From Pleurostoma richardsiae (Eukaryota; Ascomycota; Sordariomycetes; Calosphaeriales; Pleurostomataceae), in the NCBI GenBank assembly GCA_030052745.1, contig JANBVO010000003.1, forward strand, positions 1,302,001 to 1,366,000: 64,000 nt of DNA. The letters run 5' to 3'. The position numbers and the translations under genes are program-made. The notes below the pieces were generated by a model, which did no database searches, was not told the origin of the DNA, and worked only from the letters and a program-made list of their open reading frames with translations. Shown in pieces: positions 21,096 through 34,606 of the stretch; the first letter of the stretch is position 1, and the number at the start of each line of letters is the position of its first letter.

Positions 21096-24000
21096 TTACT
21101 CAGCGCGCTCCTGACCGCAGGTAAACAGATTTATGTGGTAGTCCCCCCGGGCCGCGGCGCCCAGAACCATCCTGTGGGGGTGGAAGGCCGTGGCCGAGAC
21201 TGGCGAGCCGCGGTTTTGTTGAAGGAAGCTAGAGTATGGCTCGACGCGCGAGAGCTCCTTGCCGTCGAAGTTGAACACCTTGACAATGTGCGCAGACGTG
21301 CCTCTGTCCCCGCGTTAGCAACCCCTGCTCTTCTCAAGTGCATCGAATAGGGCAGGACTTACACTGCAAATACCGGCAGGTGCTCATGCGTGCTGGCTGT
21401 CCGTAATGTATCTCTCGTTGTCTGGAACACCTTGAGCGGGTTGTCCATGCGAATATCCCACAGCTTCACCTTGCCGTTGCGACTGGCCGACAGCAGCTCC
21501 CGTTGGCCACCGCGCTGCATATGCACACTGCGAATCCATTGTCGATCAGTGTCGTCCCTCCATTTCCGCACCATGGCCTCCTGGGGCCGAAGTCGTTGAT
21601 CGAAGACTCTCACTGCGCCGTCCCCGAAGCCAGCGACGAAGATGTTGCCCGTCATTTGGTCGGACGTCAAAGAGGTGACGCATGAGCCCGAACGAGCCGG
21701 GATATCGACGGTGCAAGATTCATGCCCTGCGTTCCACACGCGAATTACGCGGACGTCTCCGGCGACAAGGACAGTACCAGTAACTTGCTGCCAATCGAAC
21801 ACCATGCCCGCGTTGACGTTGCTGGGGACCATATGCGTCAATGCGCGCCAGGCGGATGCTAGCTCAATCTTCTTGTCAGAGTCATAGTGGCGGTAGACGC
21901 GAATGACGCCGTCTGAGGAGCCAGTCATCAGGAAAGCCTGATCGTCCTCGTTGATGAACTTCATGTCGTTGATCTTGGACCCCTTTGGGTTGCCGTTCGA
22001 AAATCGGCTGAGACGACCTTGCTTTTTCCAATCCCAGACATAGACGGTATTTGCATCATCCGCGACCGCGAGATGGTCCTCGAACTGATGGAAAGTCATC
22101 TTGGCCGGCTGTGCTCCGTTGTTGATCATGCCGAGCTGATTGTTCCACTTGTGGCTCCCAGCATGCGACTTCTGAGGTTGAGTTTCTCGCAGAATCCCCT
22201 CATTACGCGATCTCCTCCAGAGACGCTCATTATATTCCGTGCTGCCCGGCTCTTCCGCCTCGCTGGGCCGCATCTGGGGCTCCCTGAAGTACTCGACTGA
22301 CCAGTCTAAGAACGTGCTCTGCAGCGGAAGGCTGGGCACATCAGACAAGTCTCTTTCTTGGAACCCAGTAGACATAGGCTCACCCGCAACGTGATAGTTA
22401 GCGGGTGCTATAAGCTGTTCATTTTGCTCCGGTGGTGCCACCGCCCAGTCGGGCCCAATCTTGCTCCTCTGTGAACCAGTTCGCTGAATACCTGGGGATG
22501 GAGGCACACCAGACGAACCTGGTGTCTCCTCGCCGCCAAGCCAAGGTCCGAATATCGTGCTCATGGTTCTCTTCAACAAGCCTGGAGAAGGAAGAGCTTG
22601 TGAGGCCGGTGTACTGTTCGGTCCGCCCAGACCGCTCCGCTGACTTGCGGCTTGATTTCTAGCAGCGGCTCTCCTCAGACGGCGCTGAATGTCGTCCATG
22701 AGGTTCTGAGCCTGCGCTCCAACCGACGAGTGAAGGAGGGCATTGTGCACATAATCAGTGATTATTGTTGCATCCCGCTGGACCTCGGGGTGTGGGTCCA
22801 CGTTCAGGATCATTATATGCTTCCAGCACGCCGCGACAACCGTGTTGTAAGACAGCCCCTGTGCGTGTGGTTTGATGTTTCCTTCTTCGTTGCGATTCTC
22901 TGGTCGCGCATAATGAAGATACATGTTCTTGTGATCTGAGATATCGTCGTTGGGTGGGAAGAGAAGATACTCCTTCTCTTCGAGCAAATGCTCGTATGCC
23001 GCAACAACGAACCTGCTCTCGTATCGCGCCACAAAGTGCGACAGGAAAACGACGAGCTCTTTGCGCACCATAGGACTGCCATCGTTGGCCATATCCAAGA
23101 CCGTCCAGGCGATTGCCTCCTCTATCCGCTGGACCTCGTCCGTGAGATCTGGAATGCCTATAAAAGTAGTCATGGCCAGGAGCATAGCTGCCCGAACTTC
23201 GCAACATTGATCTCTTTTTAAGTAGGAGAGCTTCGTGGGAGCGTTCTCGCGAATTCCTCTCCACTTAGCCTCGGGAAGGTCTTGCCAGAGCTGGCTCAGG
23301 CACAGACACGACCACTGCCGGAGCAACGGATTCTCCTCGTTTTGAATATGCACCAGACACGAAGAAATGATCTCAGTCTGGTTACACACGACTTGACCCG
23401 GCTTGTAGTTCTTGCACAACATTGACAGGATGAAGGCACACATAGCCTTGTGCTCATCACTATTAAGGACAGGTAGACCCTCTGTTGGCCGCAAAATTTG
23501 GGCGAAGTAATTGTAGCCGCTGTCTTTGATAAGATCCGACTGGCAGGAGATGTCGACGGCTAGCACCCGCGTCCATATGAAGACCATGACCGGCTTCAGT
23601 TCAGTCGCGGCGGACTGGAGGAGCTTCAGCACGTAGGGGAAAATACCGATGCTTAGAGCAAGCTGGACCGCCCATGGGCCCAGATCGAGAAAGCGGCCCA
23701 ACAAGATCAGAGCGCGGACCCGGTGCTGCTGGCTAAGCAGTACCTGTAGGACGACCGGCAGTTGATCCGGCGGCTTCTGGGACATTGCATCGCCTCTAGT
23801 CAGATACACATCAAATGCAGTCAGCTGCTCGGTGAAGAAGGTTGAGTTGACGTATTCGTACTCGATTCCCTCCGTCTCCTTTCTTTCGAGCATCGGGAGC
23901 TGAGCCAGGGCCATATCAACAGCGAGGTCCCAGCTCTCCCAGAGAGGGTGTTGCCGCGTATCAGGGAGCTCGGGATAGGACTGCGGATGGCATCCGTAGA

Positions 24001-25887
24001 CGGACATTACCCTCTGAGCGAGAAGGAAATTCCTGAAAAGAGCAGCTACCATGAGGTCCTGCCTGAAGAACTTTCGGAACAGGTCACGAGGAAGCGTGGT
24101 CCATGCAATAGTGTCGGTGATCGCAGTGAAGATCCAGTTGAGTTCCCCCAAAGGCGTTCGGCGTTCCTGGAGTCTCCCGGGCAGCTTCTTTGCTCGTTCG
24201 GGGGAAAGGTCTGTCTTGAGAGGGTTCTGCAGCACGAAAAACCACAGCGCCATCTCAATAGGGGTCGTCAAGCATGACGTGAAAAGGTCGGCGGGTAGAA
24301 GAGGGTTAGTAGGCAGGTTCTCCTTGACAGCACACGCTGCCAGGTGGATGTAAGGTCTATAGTTTGTTTTCTCGTAGTTCGGGTCTCGTGCAGCATTCTC
24401 TTCCTCTTCTTGCTCATGCTTCTCTACGAAGCGGTGATAGTTGTTCAGGATGTTTCCGGCTTCGGAACAGTCCCATACGAAAATAGTCGGCGCTTGGAGC
24501 CAGTGCTGTAGGTCGTATAACGACACTGGGATGTACTGTGTATAGTTCTTGTTGAAAACCCAAATCTCTCCAGAGGCAGTCGGCTTAGGAACACCGTGCC
24601 CATTATAGTGCAGCAACACCCGCTCATCTTTCGCGTTGCGGCGTAACGAGAGACAGAATTTCTTTGTCTCCTCGACTGACGGGTCGAGGTACTGTTTGTA
24701 GCGAGTCCGAATAGCAAGTGTCTCGTACTGGGCCTGCAAAGCCTTGCCAATGTTTTCCAAGGCCTTCTGAACCGGAGGGATGGTTGGGTCCTGCCATGCT
24801 TCCAGTTTCGCACCCGGTGTTGTTTTGAGCTGGTCGGGAGGTTCGACACCTATGTTGAGGCAGACAGCCAGAGCAGCAGAGACGGTCTTCAAGCGGTCTC
24901 TCATCCGCCAATCTTGTATCTCGATCTGCTCGGCCTTCGGTTTCCCTATAGTTTCATGCCGTTTATCGGTGAAGTACATGTACCAGCCCTGAGCCAAATG
25001 TCAGCACACGCTTGATATACCTTCTGCTAACGGTTTCGAAGCACTAGCGACACGTAGGATGGTGTATGGAGTAGGCGATAGTAAAGCATAGTCAACAAGC
25101 CTCTCCATCAGGGCTATCACCAAAGGACAAGCGAGATGGAAGCGCATCATAGCTCACGCACGTGTCCGTCTCCAAAAGTTACACCAAGGACATCATCAAA
25201 CAAAAGCAAAGAGGTGACATCGAAGAAATATGTTGTGTCTGGCCCGGTCTGGATCTGAGGCGTGAAGGAAGCGGCACAACTCACATTAGCCAGCTGAGAA
25301 ATTATATCTTCGCTCTGGTAATGGCCCTCGAAGCCATGACGAGCACCAAAGTCCTCCACAATACTACTTGTCTGCTCCTCGTACGGCTGATCCATATCGT
25401 CTTCAACCCGCCGTGCGTTATGTTCACTCTTTGACCTCAGTAGGAGAGGCTTTTGCGATCGCTCGGGTCGCGCATGGTCGCCATTCGTGTTTGTGAATGC
25501 GCTCGCAAGATTTTGTTTGCTGCCGGGCGCGCTTGAAGGTCGCTTATTGATGTTGGACTGGGAGTCGTCGTTGGAGTATCCATTCTCTGCTGGCAGCTTG
25601 CGATTGGTTCCGTTCGCGAACTCGGCGTGTGCGCCTCTGGTGCTGCTGGCGCCAGGGCCTGCTTCGGAATCTCGATCGGCAGAGGGCATATTTGGAGAGC
25701 TCTTCTGAGCTACAGCTGTGACGCTGGTGGCATCAGAGGGATTGTGCGAGATTTGCGCCGTTGAAGCTGGCTGTTGCTTCTGCCGAGACTGGTAGGACGG
25801 GGAGGATTTGACGGTTGGCTGAGCGGTGTGTTGCAGGAGGCTGGATTGCGCGGAGTGCGAAGGAGATGAGATGGCAAAAGCAGTCAT
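21096..25887 (-). CDS. KOG1: TORC1 subunit Kog1/Raptor
   Basis: Kog1/Raptor is the scaffold that presents substrates to TOR kinase in TORC1. The product is 1478 aa from three exons: 25887-25285, 24988-21363 and 21303-21096. Introns are 296 nt (GTGAGT to CAG) and 59 nt (GTAAGT to CAG). Exon 1 encodes a 201-aa Ser/Gln-rich disordered extension. The splice then gives QLANGWYMYFTDKRHETIGKP, the start of the conserved core. The caspase-like RNC domain has HYNGHGVPKPT (about 328-338) and VWDCSEAG with Cys near 375. It is followed by HEAT-type repeats and a C-terminal WD40 propeller (VYVWDWKKQGRL, GDVRVIRVWNAG). The last exon supplies the final blade and the tail FHPHRMVLGAAARGDYHINL. The start chosen is the first true ATG; the frame upstream opens only with GTG. 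Confidence 0.96.
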
Positions 25888-28406
25888 TGTCGGCTCAAGC
25901 TGGCAAGTCTGAACATCTTCCACCAGAGCAGCTCACAAGCTCTCCCACGTCGATGTTGTTCTTCGGTGGGTGTGCAGCCGTGGGCGGCTTTGCGAGCGAT
26001 GGGTAAAAGCTGGGGCAAGTGACGCGCTCTGCCGGGTTCGGTAGGTAAGGTAGGTAGGTACCTCAGGTTGCAGCCTTCGAGACTCCCGCGTGTAGCCGTA
26101 GGTGCCTTGCGTCCTCCAAGGCTGAATGCACCAGCAAGCTGCCTTGATAACTCGAGCGGGAGCGATGCCTCGTGATACGAATTCCCTTGTACAACCCAAC
26201 CGGCCCAAGGTCCTTACGTGAAGCACAGGCGAGGACGTTATCCAAAGCTTCTAATCGGTACATCCCGGTCGGTCGGCTAAGGTAAGGTATGGTACCTTAG
26301 GCGCTCCAAGAGAAGCTTATGTAAACTCTGCACCCCACATGCCACGCCCAATAATTGAGTCAAGACTTAAGGAAGGTGCCTTACCTAAGGTCAGCTCCTA
26401 TGTACACGTGATCGCAATGTGGCAGCCAGGTAAGGTACGAGTACTTCAGGTCTAGGGCCGATCAGTTTCAGAATGATAAGCTTGGGAAATCGATAGAGAC
26501 GATAACTGAGTAGACTGCGGGCCAGGGGTCCTACCAAGCGTGCAACTTTCCACGCGACTCTGGTGCATACCACAGTATGTACACCTACCTAAAGTGAGTA
26601 CTCTACTCTTCCGGCCATCCCATCACCGGGGTATCCCGAGGCAATACGAGGGGATACGTAGGTAATAATTCAGGGTATACGTTCCACAGAGGCTCCGCTG
26701 CACTGACTGCCCTCGAGCCTGTCTCTCTCATAATACTTTCCCTGGCTGCAGTCGCCTTAGTATTAGTGGCACACCTAGCAGCCAATACACGCAAAAGCGC
26801 ACAGCATCTTGGTCATCTTCCGAAGATGTCCGATCGAACAGGAGAGTAGAAAGGACAATGTGCTAGGTGGGCTGGCTGGTGATGCGCGTATGCACTGTCC
26901 GTTGTACACCTACTACCATGAAAAAGATGCCGGCAATTGGCTCCTGCTGGAAACTTGAAACATGCCGTTGCAATTGACTTTGAGGTGATACGGTAGGAAA
27001 ACGGTCCTGAGGTAGCCTATGGTTTACTGACCGCGTTATAATAACGTTCTGGGCGTCTTTTCCTGGTCGGGTTTAGGGGAACAGGGTATGCTCGATGGGC
27101 GCATTGGGATGTGATGAATAGTGCCGCTTGGACAAGGGGAGGAATTGTGATTTGCATCACCGTTAAGCCTGCAGTTACTAGTGAGATGCATCATTACTGC
27201 TCTTGCGGTCACCTCTGCGAGAGCGGAAGCGCGACTGCAGTCGTGCGTCTCGTAAACTTGAGTTTCTCGACACGGGTCCAGCGGACCTCGTATCGATGAC
27301 AGAGGACTCCACGGGATCTGACTATCTTAACGATATCAGATGATCGAGAATGCTAGATGCTCATCGGGCACAACCATGCCCTTGTTAGGCTTTATGATAT
27401 CTCACTAACAAGTGTCTCATCGGAGCAGGGCAAATTATGAGGATGACGTTGACATAAGTCATGGGTGCTTCCTCCTGAACTTTCCAGCCCCGGTCGCCAA
27501 CGAAAAACCTCGGGCTCATTAGAGTGCTGAGTCTTTGTCGTCGGTAACGCAGAGTAGACGATAAATCGGAACATGGTCAAGTGTGGTATCGGCATGGAAA
27601 GACAGCTGCGCAGCCTTCTCTTTTGGCGCGGAGGAATGGTGCCGGTTCAGCCAGCCTTCCTGTTATCCAGAGGCTCCGTCTCCCCCACAGAAGTGCGCAT
27701 GGTGCTGGAAAAAGGAGCAGAGGAGGTACCTAAACCAGTAAGCGAGCGAAACGGAGCCTCTGATTAGCTGAAGGCCGACCGTCCCCTTCAGGAACCAGGA
27801 GGTGAGGCCCACTCATGCCGGACCACAGACACTCTTCACAGACCAGACCGTCTTGTCTGCCTCTCAGGGCAACTCCCCGACCTTCATGCCAATCCTCCTC
27901 CGCCCGTCGCCAGATACCGGTGATTCTTTGCTCTGGCCGTAATCTGCATCTTCCATCGTGTTAATGATTCACCACTAATGTGCGGACGATGTCGAGTAAT
28001 CTAATCAATTAGTCTTCACCCTTTCCCTCTGGTTTTGCGCCTGTTTCCCCTGGACCCAAACCTCTTCGGGCAGGGGGCTTCAAAAAAAATAAAGCGAGAG
28101 GTTGAGACTACCGAAAAAAAGTACGGCGGAATACGATCCACCAGATGCTTTCCCAGCCATCTCCAACTACGAGAACACGCTTTCCTCACTTCCCCGAGGC
28201 CTTCGTCAGCTTCCCCGGCCGTCGCGTCCCTTGACTTCTCGCCCAAGCACGATTGTTTGATCTTGCGAGGCCGAGCTGAACCGCCTTCCCCTGCGCTCAT
28301 CTTCCAAGAATAGCGGCCATCGCGAGGCACTCGAATTCGGCCGCGGCCGACGTCGCAACGAAATCGCAACACATCCAGGGCCAGCATTTGCCGGCCGCAA
28401 TCGGTT
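25888..28406. promoter_or_regulatory. Divergent promoter, kog1 / teaA (2.5 kb)
   Basis: This long gap separates the divergent kog1 and Kelch (teaA) genes. The kog1-proximal half carries repeated GGTA/TACC-rich motifs (GGTACC at 26057, 26291 and 27725, with GGTAAGGTAGG-like strings around 26041-26062 and 26376-26446). The teaA-proximal 400 bp is pyrimidine-rich and probably its leader. Only short frames occur. None is supported as a gene. Confidence 0.5.
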
Positions 28407-31400
28407 ATGGCTTTTCTATTCAAATCAAAGAAGGATAAGGACAGAGGGCTGACGAGTCGCGATGGACCTCCCGGCTCTCAAGGGTCACTGCAGAGCGGCG
28501 ATGCTCGAGCCCGCGTCGCCCGCGACGAGAAAGGCTCTCTCCAGAGATCGACGCCGACGGGAAGCCTAAACTCTCTGGACAACGAAGGCAGCACCGGAAG
28601 TCCCGATCAGGCCTATGCGCGCCGGAACCCGGTCACAGCCGAGCAGCAAGTGCAGGCGGCCCAGCAAATCCAACCCGCACAGTTATCTCAACAGCCCGCA
28701 CAACAGCCAAGTGACCTACAGGTGAGCTCGGCGCTCGTAATGAACCTATTCTGGTAGGCTTTGACGCCGTCTGACTGATTTCCCCGGACAGTTGCGCAAC
28801 GGTCCGGCTACGAATCCCAACAATGCCTCCTTATACCCCTGGTCGCAACGGAGGTTGACATACACATCCTCGCAACCGAGTCCATTTCCGCGATATGGTG
28901 CTGCCGTCAACTCGGTCTCTTCGAAAGAAGGCGACATATACGTCATGGGGGGTCTCATTAACAGCTCCACTGTGAAGGGCGACCTATGGATGATCGAAGC
29001 TGGGGGGAGCATGTCATGCTATCCGCTTGCGACAACGGCGGAGGGCCCCGGGCCTAGAGTAGGACATGCAAGTCTGCTTGTCGGCAACGCCTTCATCGTA
29101 TACGGCGGTGACACCAAGATCGATGAAGCTGACGTCCTGGACGAGACTCTTTATTTGTTGAACACATGTGAGCGCTGCAGACCAAAATAGGTACGCTCCA
29201 AGGCGGCAACGAACTGACATACCGGCAGCAACAAGGCAGTGGTCTAGAGCTCTACCGGCGGGCCCGCGGCCGTCCGGCCGGTACGGCCACTCATTGAACA
29301 TCTTGGGATCGAAGATCTACATTTTCGGAGGCCAAGTCGAGGGTTATTTCATGAACGATCTGGCTGCCTTCGACCTAAATCAGTTACAGATGCCGAACAA
29401 TCGGTGGGAAATCTTGATTCAGAACAGTGACAGTGGAGGACCGCCCCAGGGTAAGATACCACCCGCTAGAACGAACCACTCGGTGGTTACATTCAACGAC
29501 AAGATGTACCTGTAAGTATCCTTGTACGAAATTGGCGGACTTCACAGACTGAGACGCGAGCAGCTTTGGAGGGACGAACGGTTTTCAGTGGTTCAATGAC
29601 GTGTGGTGCTATGACCCGGCAACAAACCTCTGGACTCAGTTGGACTGCATAGGATATATTCCGGTTCCGCGGGAAGGCCATGCCGCCGCGTTGGTCGACG
29701 ATGTTATGTACATATTTGGCGGTCGGACCGAAGAAGGGGCGGACCTCGGCGACCTGGCCGCTTTCCGAATCACCTCACGCCGTTGGTATACCTTCCAGAA
29801 CATGGGTCCATCCCCATCGCCGCGGTCTGGTCATAGCATGACTGCCGTGAACAAGTCAGTCGTCGTCGTCGGTGGGGAGCCTAGCACTGCCACCACGGCT
29901 GTCAACGACCTGGCCCTCGTTTACGTTTTGGATACCACGAAGATCCGCTATCCCAACGATTCTCAGGTTTCCTCGCAGAGGGCGCAGGGCACACGACGGC
30001 CTAGCGCTAGCGAAGCCCAGCAACAGCTTGCATCTCGCAACTTACCCTCGAGGGATGGCTCGCAAGGACCTCCAGACTCTAGGAAACTTGCTGGCATACG
30101 GGAGAGCGGCGCCGTCAATAGCCCTAATGGCATCAGGGGACCAAATGGCGGTGACATGAACATGGTTCCAATGGGGCCCCCATTGTCGAAGCTGCCCCGA
30201 GCGGCCGGGCCGCCACCGCAAGGACAACCTCCGAAGCCGACCTTAAACACTAATGCTGGCCGGATGCGGAATGGTTCTCTCGAGAGAAATGATACGGGGT
30301 TAACAGGGTCGCCCGTAACCGTGAACCAGACTCAGTCTCCCATTGTGCAGCAGGGCCTGAAAGAGAACGACAGCCCGGTGACAAACGGAAGGCGGACTCC
30401 CACAGCGCAGGTTGCGCGATCAGCTTCCGGGAAGGAATCACTCGCCACAGAAACCCCGAAATCTGTAAAATCTGCTCGCCAAGGCCGCTCTCAAGGGTCC
30501 GTGGATAGCACAACAGAGCCTGCTCTGAAAACGGTCGTGACCAGGCCATCGTCACCCCCTCCACCGACAAGGCAGACCAGCAATCCTCTGTCGAGAAGGT
30601 CATCTGGACGTAATTCACAGACGGTGGCACTGCTAAAGGAGCTAGATGCGGCAAGGAACCGCAATGCATGGTATGCATCAGAGCTCGAGTTAGCTCGGAA
30701 GGCGGGTTATTCTCCGAATGCCTCCCTAAGCCCTGTTCTAGAGAGAGGGAGCGCCGAGACGTTCGACGACGATGACAAGCCTTTGATTGAAGCACTCTTA
30801 GCCATGAGGACCGAATTAGCTAATGTGCAAGCGTCGGTGGACAAGCAAGCAGTCCTCGCGGCTAAGCAGATTGCGGAGGCTGACAAGCAGCGAGATGCTG
30901 CGATCCAGGAAGCCGTTTATGCGAAGGCGAAACTTGCTGCGCATATGGGCAGTGCAGCAAATTCACCTCAACTTGGAAATGATCGGGATACTGACGATCG
31001 CTCGGGCGATGTTAGTCGCAAGCTTGCCGCTGCTCTTAATACCCAGCGGGAACTGCAGAATCAGCTTGAGCGGATGGCAGCTGAGATCGAGGCGGAGAGA
31101 AGGGCTCGGAAGCTGGCCGATGATACCGTCAACGCAGCTCAGAGACGGATGGCTGATCTGGAAAGCTACAAGCAGCAGAATTCCTCTGAGGTGGAGCGAC
31201 TGAAGGCTGAGTTACACATGGTCCAACGGGAATCAAGAGAGCAATCTGTGGCAGCTGCTGAGGCAGTTGCGGCAATGCAACTTCTTGGTGTTGAAAAGGA
31301 AGAACTTGAGAATAGGTACAACGACGCCGTCAACAACTCGGAGGAAAACAACCAGACTTTTGACTCGCTGAAGGCCGCACTGGCTTCCTCGGCAGAGATG

Positions 31401-32981
31401 AAATCACTCCTGGAGCAGAAGCTAGAAGACGAGCGAGCGCTCAGGGAGAATGCCGAGGCGAAACTGACCAAGCTAAAGGCCGAGCACGAAGCACGGACTG
31501 CCGAGCTTGTCACAGCAACTCAACGCCTGCGAGACGCGGAGGAGCTTGCTGAGCGTCATGCGAACGAGGCTCGCACCCATCAGCAAGCCGTACTGGCAGG
31601 ACTGGATAAGCTTTCAGCTAGAGACGCCGGTAAATCCGGCAAAGCCGACGCCGACCGCGTTGCTGTTCTCCAGGGTCAGGTGGCTGCGGCCAATGCCCTG
31701 GTTAAGAAGTACCAACAAGAAGCGGATAATGCCTCTGATAGGCTCCGGAGCGCCGAAGAGCGCATCGCCGGTCTGGAAGCATACCAGGAGCAGGCAAGCC
31801 GTGAAGGCGTCTCTATTAGGAGGCAACTCCAGAGTGCTCTGAGAGAGACCCAGTCTCTCCAGGCCCTGAACTCGGACCTGAAGCACCAACTTGCTAGTCA
31901 ACAGCTGGAGACCAATGCCATGACCGTCCAGCACAACACGTTGAAGAACATCCTCATTGAACGAGGTATCAGCCCAACGAGTGCGGCAAGGTCGCGTGGC
32001 TTGAGCAGTCCCCGGGATACTTCGCCAGAGCAGTCCCGTGTACGTGACATGGAGCAGCAGTTGGCGGCCGCAGCCGTGACGCTGGAGGAGACGAAGCAGA
32101 CTTTCGCCATCCAGGCTCAGGAATCCGAGGCCGCCTACCGTGAAAAGTTGTCTCAGCTAGAGAACGACTACCAGTCAGCCGTGCACTACGTCAAGGGCAC
32201 AGAGAAAATGCTCAAGCAGCTGAAGGAGCAGCTCTCAAGGTACAAGACTGAGAACGCCCGCTTGAAGGAGGAGCTTGTAGAGCTGGAGGACACAGGCACA
32301 ACATCTGGTGGTGCCTCGGCCGAGTGGGAGGGCGAACGTACCGCCCTCCAGATGAAAGTTGACGCGCTGCAGGAAGAGGTCAAGGTCTCGACCGCACAGC
32401 TAGAAAAGGAGATGCTGGCGGTCCGCGAAGAGCTCGCGGAGGCCAAACGCGCCCGAGAAGACGCTGTTAGGAACAGCGAAGAGGCCAAGTCCCGACTATC
32501 CTCCAGCCGCAAGGACCTCGAGCAGCTGCAGCACGAAAATGCTCTCCTAGAACAGCGGGCCCAGGACGCCGAGCAGAAGGTCTCGCTCCTGCTGGACCAG
32601 GTCGAGACCTCGGTGGATACGTACCGCCGGCGCAGCCGTCAGGTCGTCAGCATGACCTCTGAGCAGCTGAATCCACCCAACGTCAAGAGGCTGAGCTCCA
32701 ACGGCAACCCGGGTCACGTCCGCCAAGACAGCTCGGAGGCCGAATCTCTCTATGGTGGTGGCGGGCCGGGGGAGGCGCGCAACAGTGCTGCCCTCGACAG
32801 CCTCGCCAACGAACTCGAGACGCTGCGCAGTCACTGGGAGGCGACTAACAAGAACTACCGGCTGAGCAACAACTTCGACTTCGAGACGGGCGCGCCGGCC
32901 AAGAAGGCCGACAAGGAGGACGAGAATAACGTTGGTCTGAGCGAGAGCCTGGCGGACTGGAGGAAGAGACTGGACGACTAG
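28407..32981 (+). CDS. teaA: Kelch-repeat cell-end marker (TeaA/Tea1/Kel1-like)
   Basis: A polarity landmark protein delivered by microtubules to hyphal tips to guide growth. The product is 1463 aa from four exons: 28407-28721, 28792-29167, 29229-29511 and 29564-32981. The introns are 70, 61 and 52 nt, all GT-AG. After a disordered, Gln-rich N-terminus, six Kelch repeats span roughly residues 115-455, each with a GG doublet (IYVMGGL, FIVYGGD, IYIFGGQ, MYLFGGT, MYIFGGR, VVVVGGE). Splicing is needed to complete the repeats. A Ser/Pro-rich linker follows. Then comes a very long coiled coil (about 640-1360), ending in a short conserved tail (SLADWRKRLDD). Domain order and length match Aspergillus TeaA and yeast Tea1/Kel1. 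The name is given by similarity. Confidence 0.93.
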
Positions 32982-34606
32982 TCTGGTCCTTGCGATTTTC
33001 TTTTTCTCAACGGTGATGGGACATGACCGGAGTTGGCTTTGTCTAGGGGTTCCATTGTCTGAACGCACTCATTTCGCTGCTTGTTTCTTCTACAATGTTG
33101 GACCATAACCTGTGCGGGATGTCTCGCTCATCTTCATTTCGTGAGACTTTTTTTTGCCCGTCTCTTGCAAGGCGCCAGCCAGTTCACTTTCTTGTCACTG
33201 ACAGCCGTGTCTCTGACTGATTTCGAGAGTCCACTGCGACCGGCGGGGAAACGGCAATGGCATTTATTGGTTTGTATTATGCGAGGGATAGAAGGCGGGT
33301 GGAAAGACGATATCGCATCATACCACGGCTACTCATTTCCGTCCCGAACTGGTTCGCTTCTGCCGTTGTTTTTTAAAGCAACTCATCATCCCATGGAGGA
33401 CGAGAAGAAGATGTTCTTTACGATATGTAGCCTGCCCGTCAGTCAGGTAGCTAGAAATGAGATGTGATACCACCGCATGTCTTGAGGTATAAAATGCCTT
33501 CTTGTGCCACGGCGACTCTGGGCTACCCCCTTCCTCGGCGCCAAGTCGTTTAGAATGTCCGAGTCGACAGAAGAGAAGGGTTGTCTTTACATCCCTCCCA
33601 GCTTAGTCCCGATCTCAGGTAAAAGCCAGCTCAGTATGTTGCACGCACATATATAGCTCATGAGCTTCAATCCAGAGCGAATCATCCCGTCCCTCTCTTT
33701 GGCAGAAGACAAGCGAGAACAGGCATATAGGAGGGAAACGGACATGATTAAGTTGATCTCCTATAAGCTACGTCTGTCTCTGCGACAAACAGACCCTCCC
33801 TTAGCAGCTCCAGCTCAGCGAGCGAGACGGCACACACCTGTAGCAGAGGAACAGTCTCTTCCCCCGACGCTGTATACAAAAAAGAACATGCTGGAAGCAA
33901 ACAACGACTAAACGCATAAGAGGCAAAAGCAAAAAAAAAAAAAATGGAAGAAGCAGCGCAGGAGTCCCCGAGGGAAAGGGGGTATCTCAGGCTCAAAGGC
34001 GAGAAGTAACAATATTGGGAGACTTTGTGTCTTTCTCTAGGCTGCCCCTTTTTCTCATTTTGAAGAACCATTCTTTCGAATTTCAGCCTGGTACTCCCCC
34101 CCTAATCCGGCGGATGAGCCAGGCGCAAAGAGTAAAGAGTAGGAAGCATAGCAAAAAAAGAAAATCAAGAGGGCCGTCCTTTCCTAATCCCTAATTTGTA
34201 TGTGCAGAGACGCAGAGGGGTTAGAAATATGTACAAGGGGAAGAAGCCGTCTGTCCTCGGCTAGGATTGCGACGAGGGTGCGTGACGGTTGACATCGCGC
34301 GTTGCCACGCCGGTGTCGTCGTCGTACGTAGGTATGGAGGTAAGATCGAGCCCGGCTTCGCAACAAGACAGGGCAGTTGGGCGTACTAAAAGGTATAAAA
34401 GAAGCCGTGGAGACGCCGCACGCCCTGGAGCAACAAAAGAACAAGCAGCAAAATGACGGGTATCTCTCCTCCAGCTATACCCCGTTCGCGTATCCCACTT
34501 CCTCCGGCTTCGCTCCTCCGGGCGAGATGCAACGCGCAGCCCATGCAGGTAGCCACTTCCACAGCCACCCGGGCATTCGGAGAGAGACGCACGCGCGGAG
34601 AGCCTC
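32982..34606. other. Convergent 3' spacer, teaA / rho3
   Basis: About 1.6 kb between two converging genes, so mostly 3' untranslated and terminator sequence. It includes an A-tract at about 33930-33943 and several short A-runs. I see no supportable gene, RNA or repeat array. Confidence 0.5.
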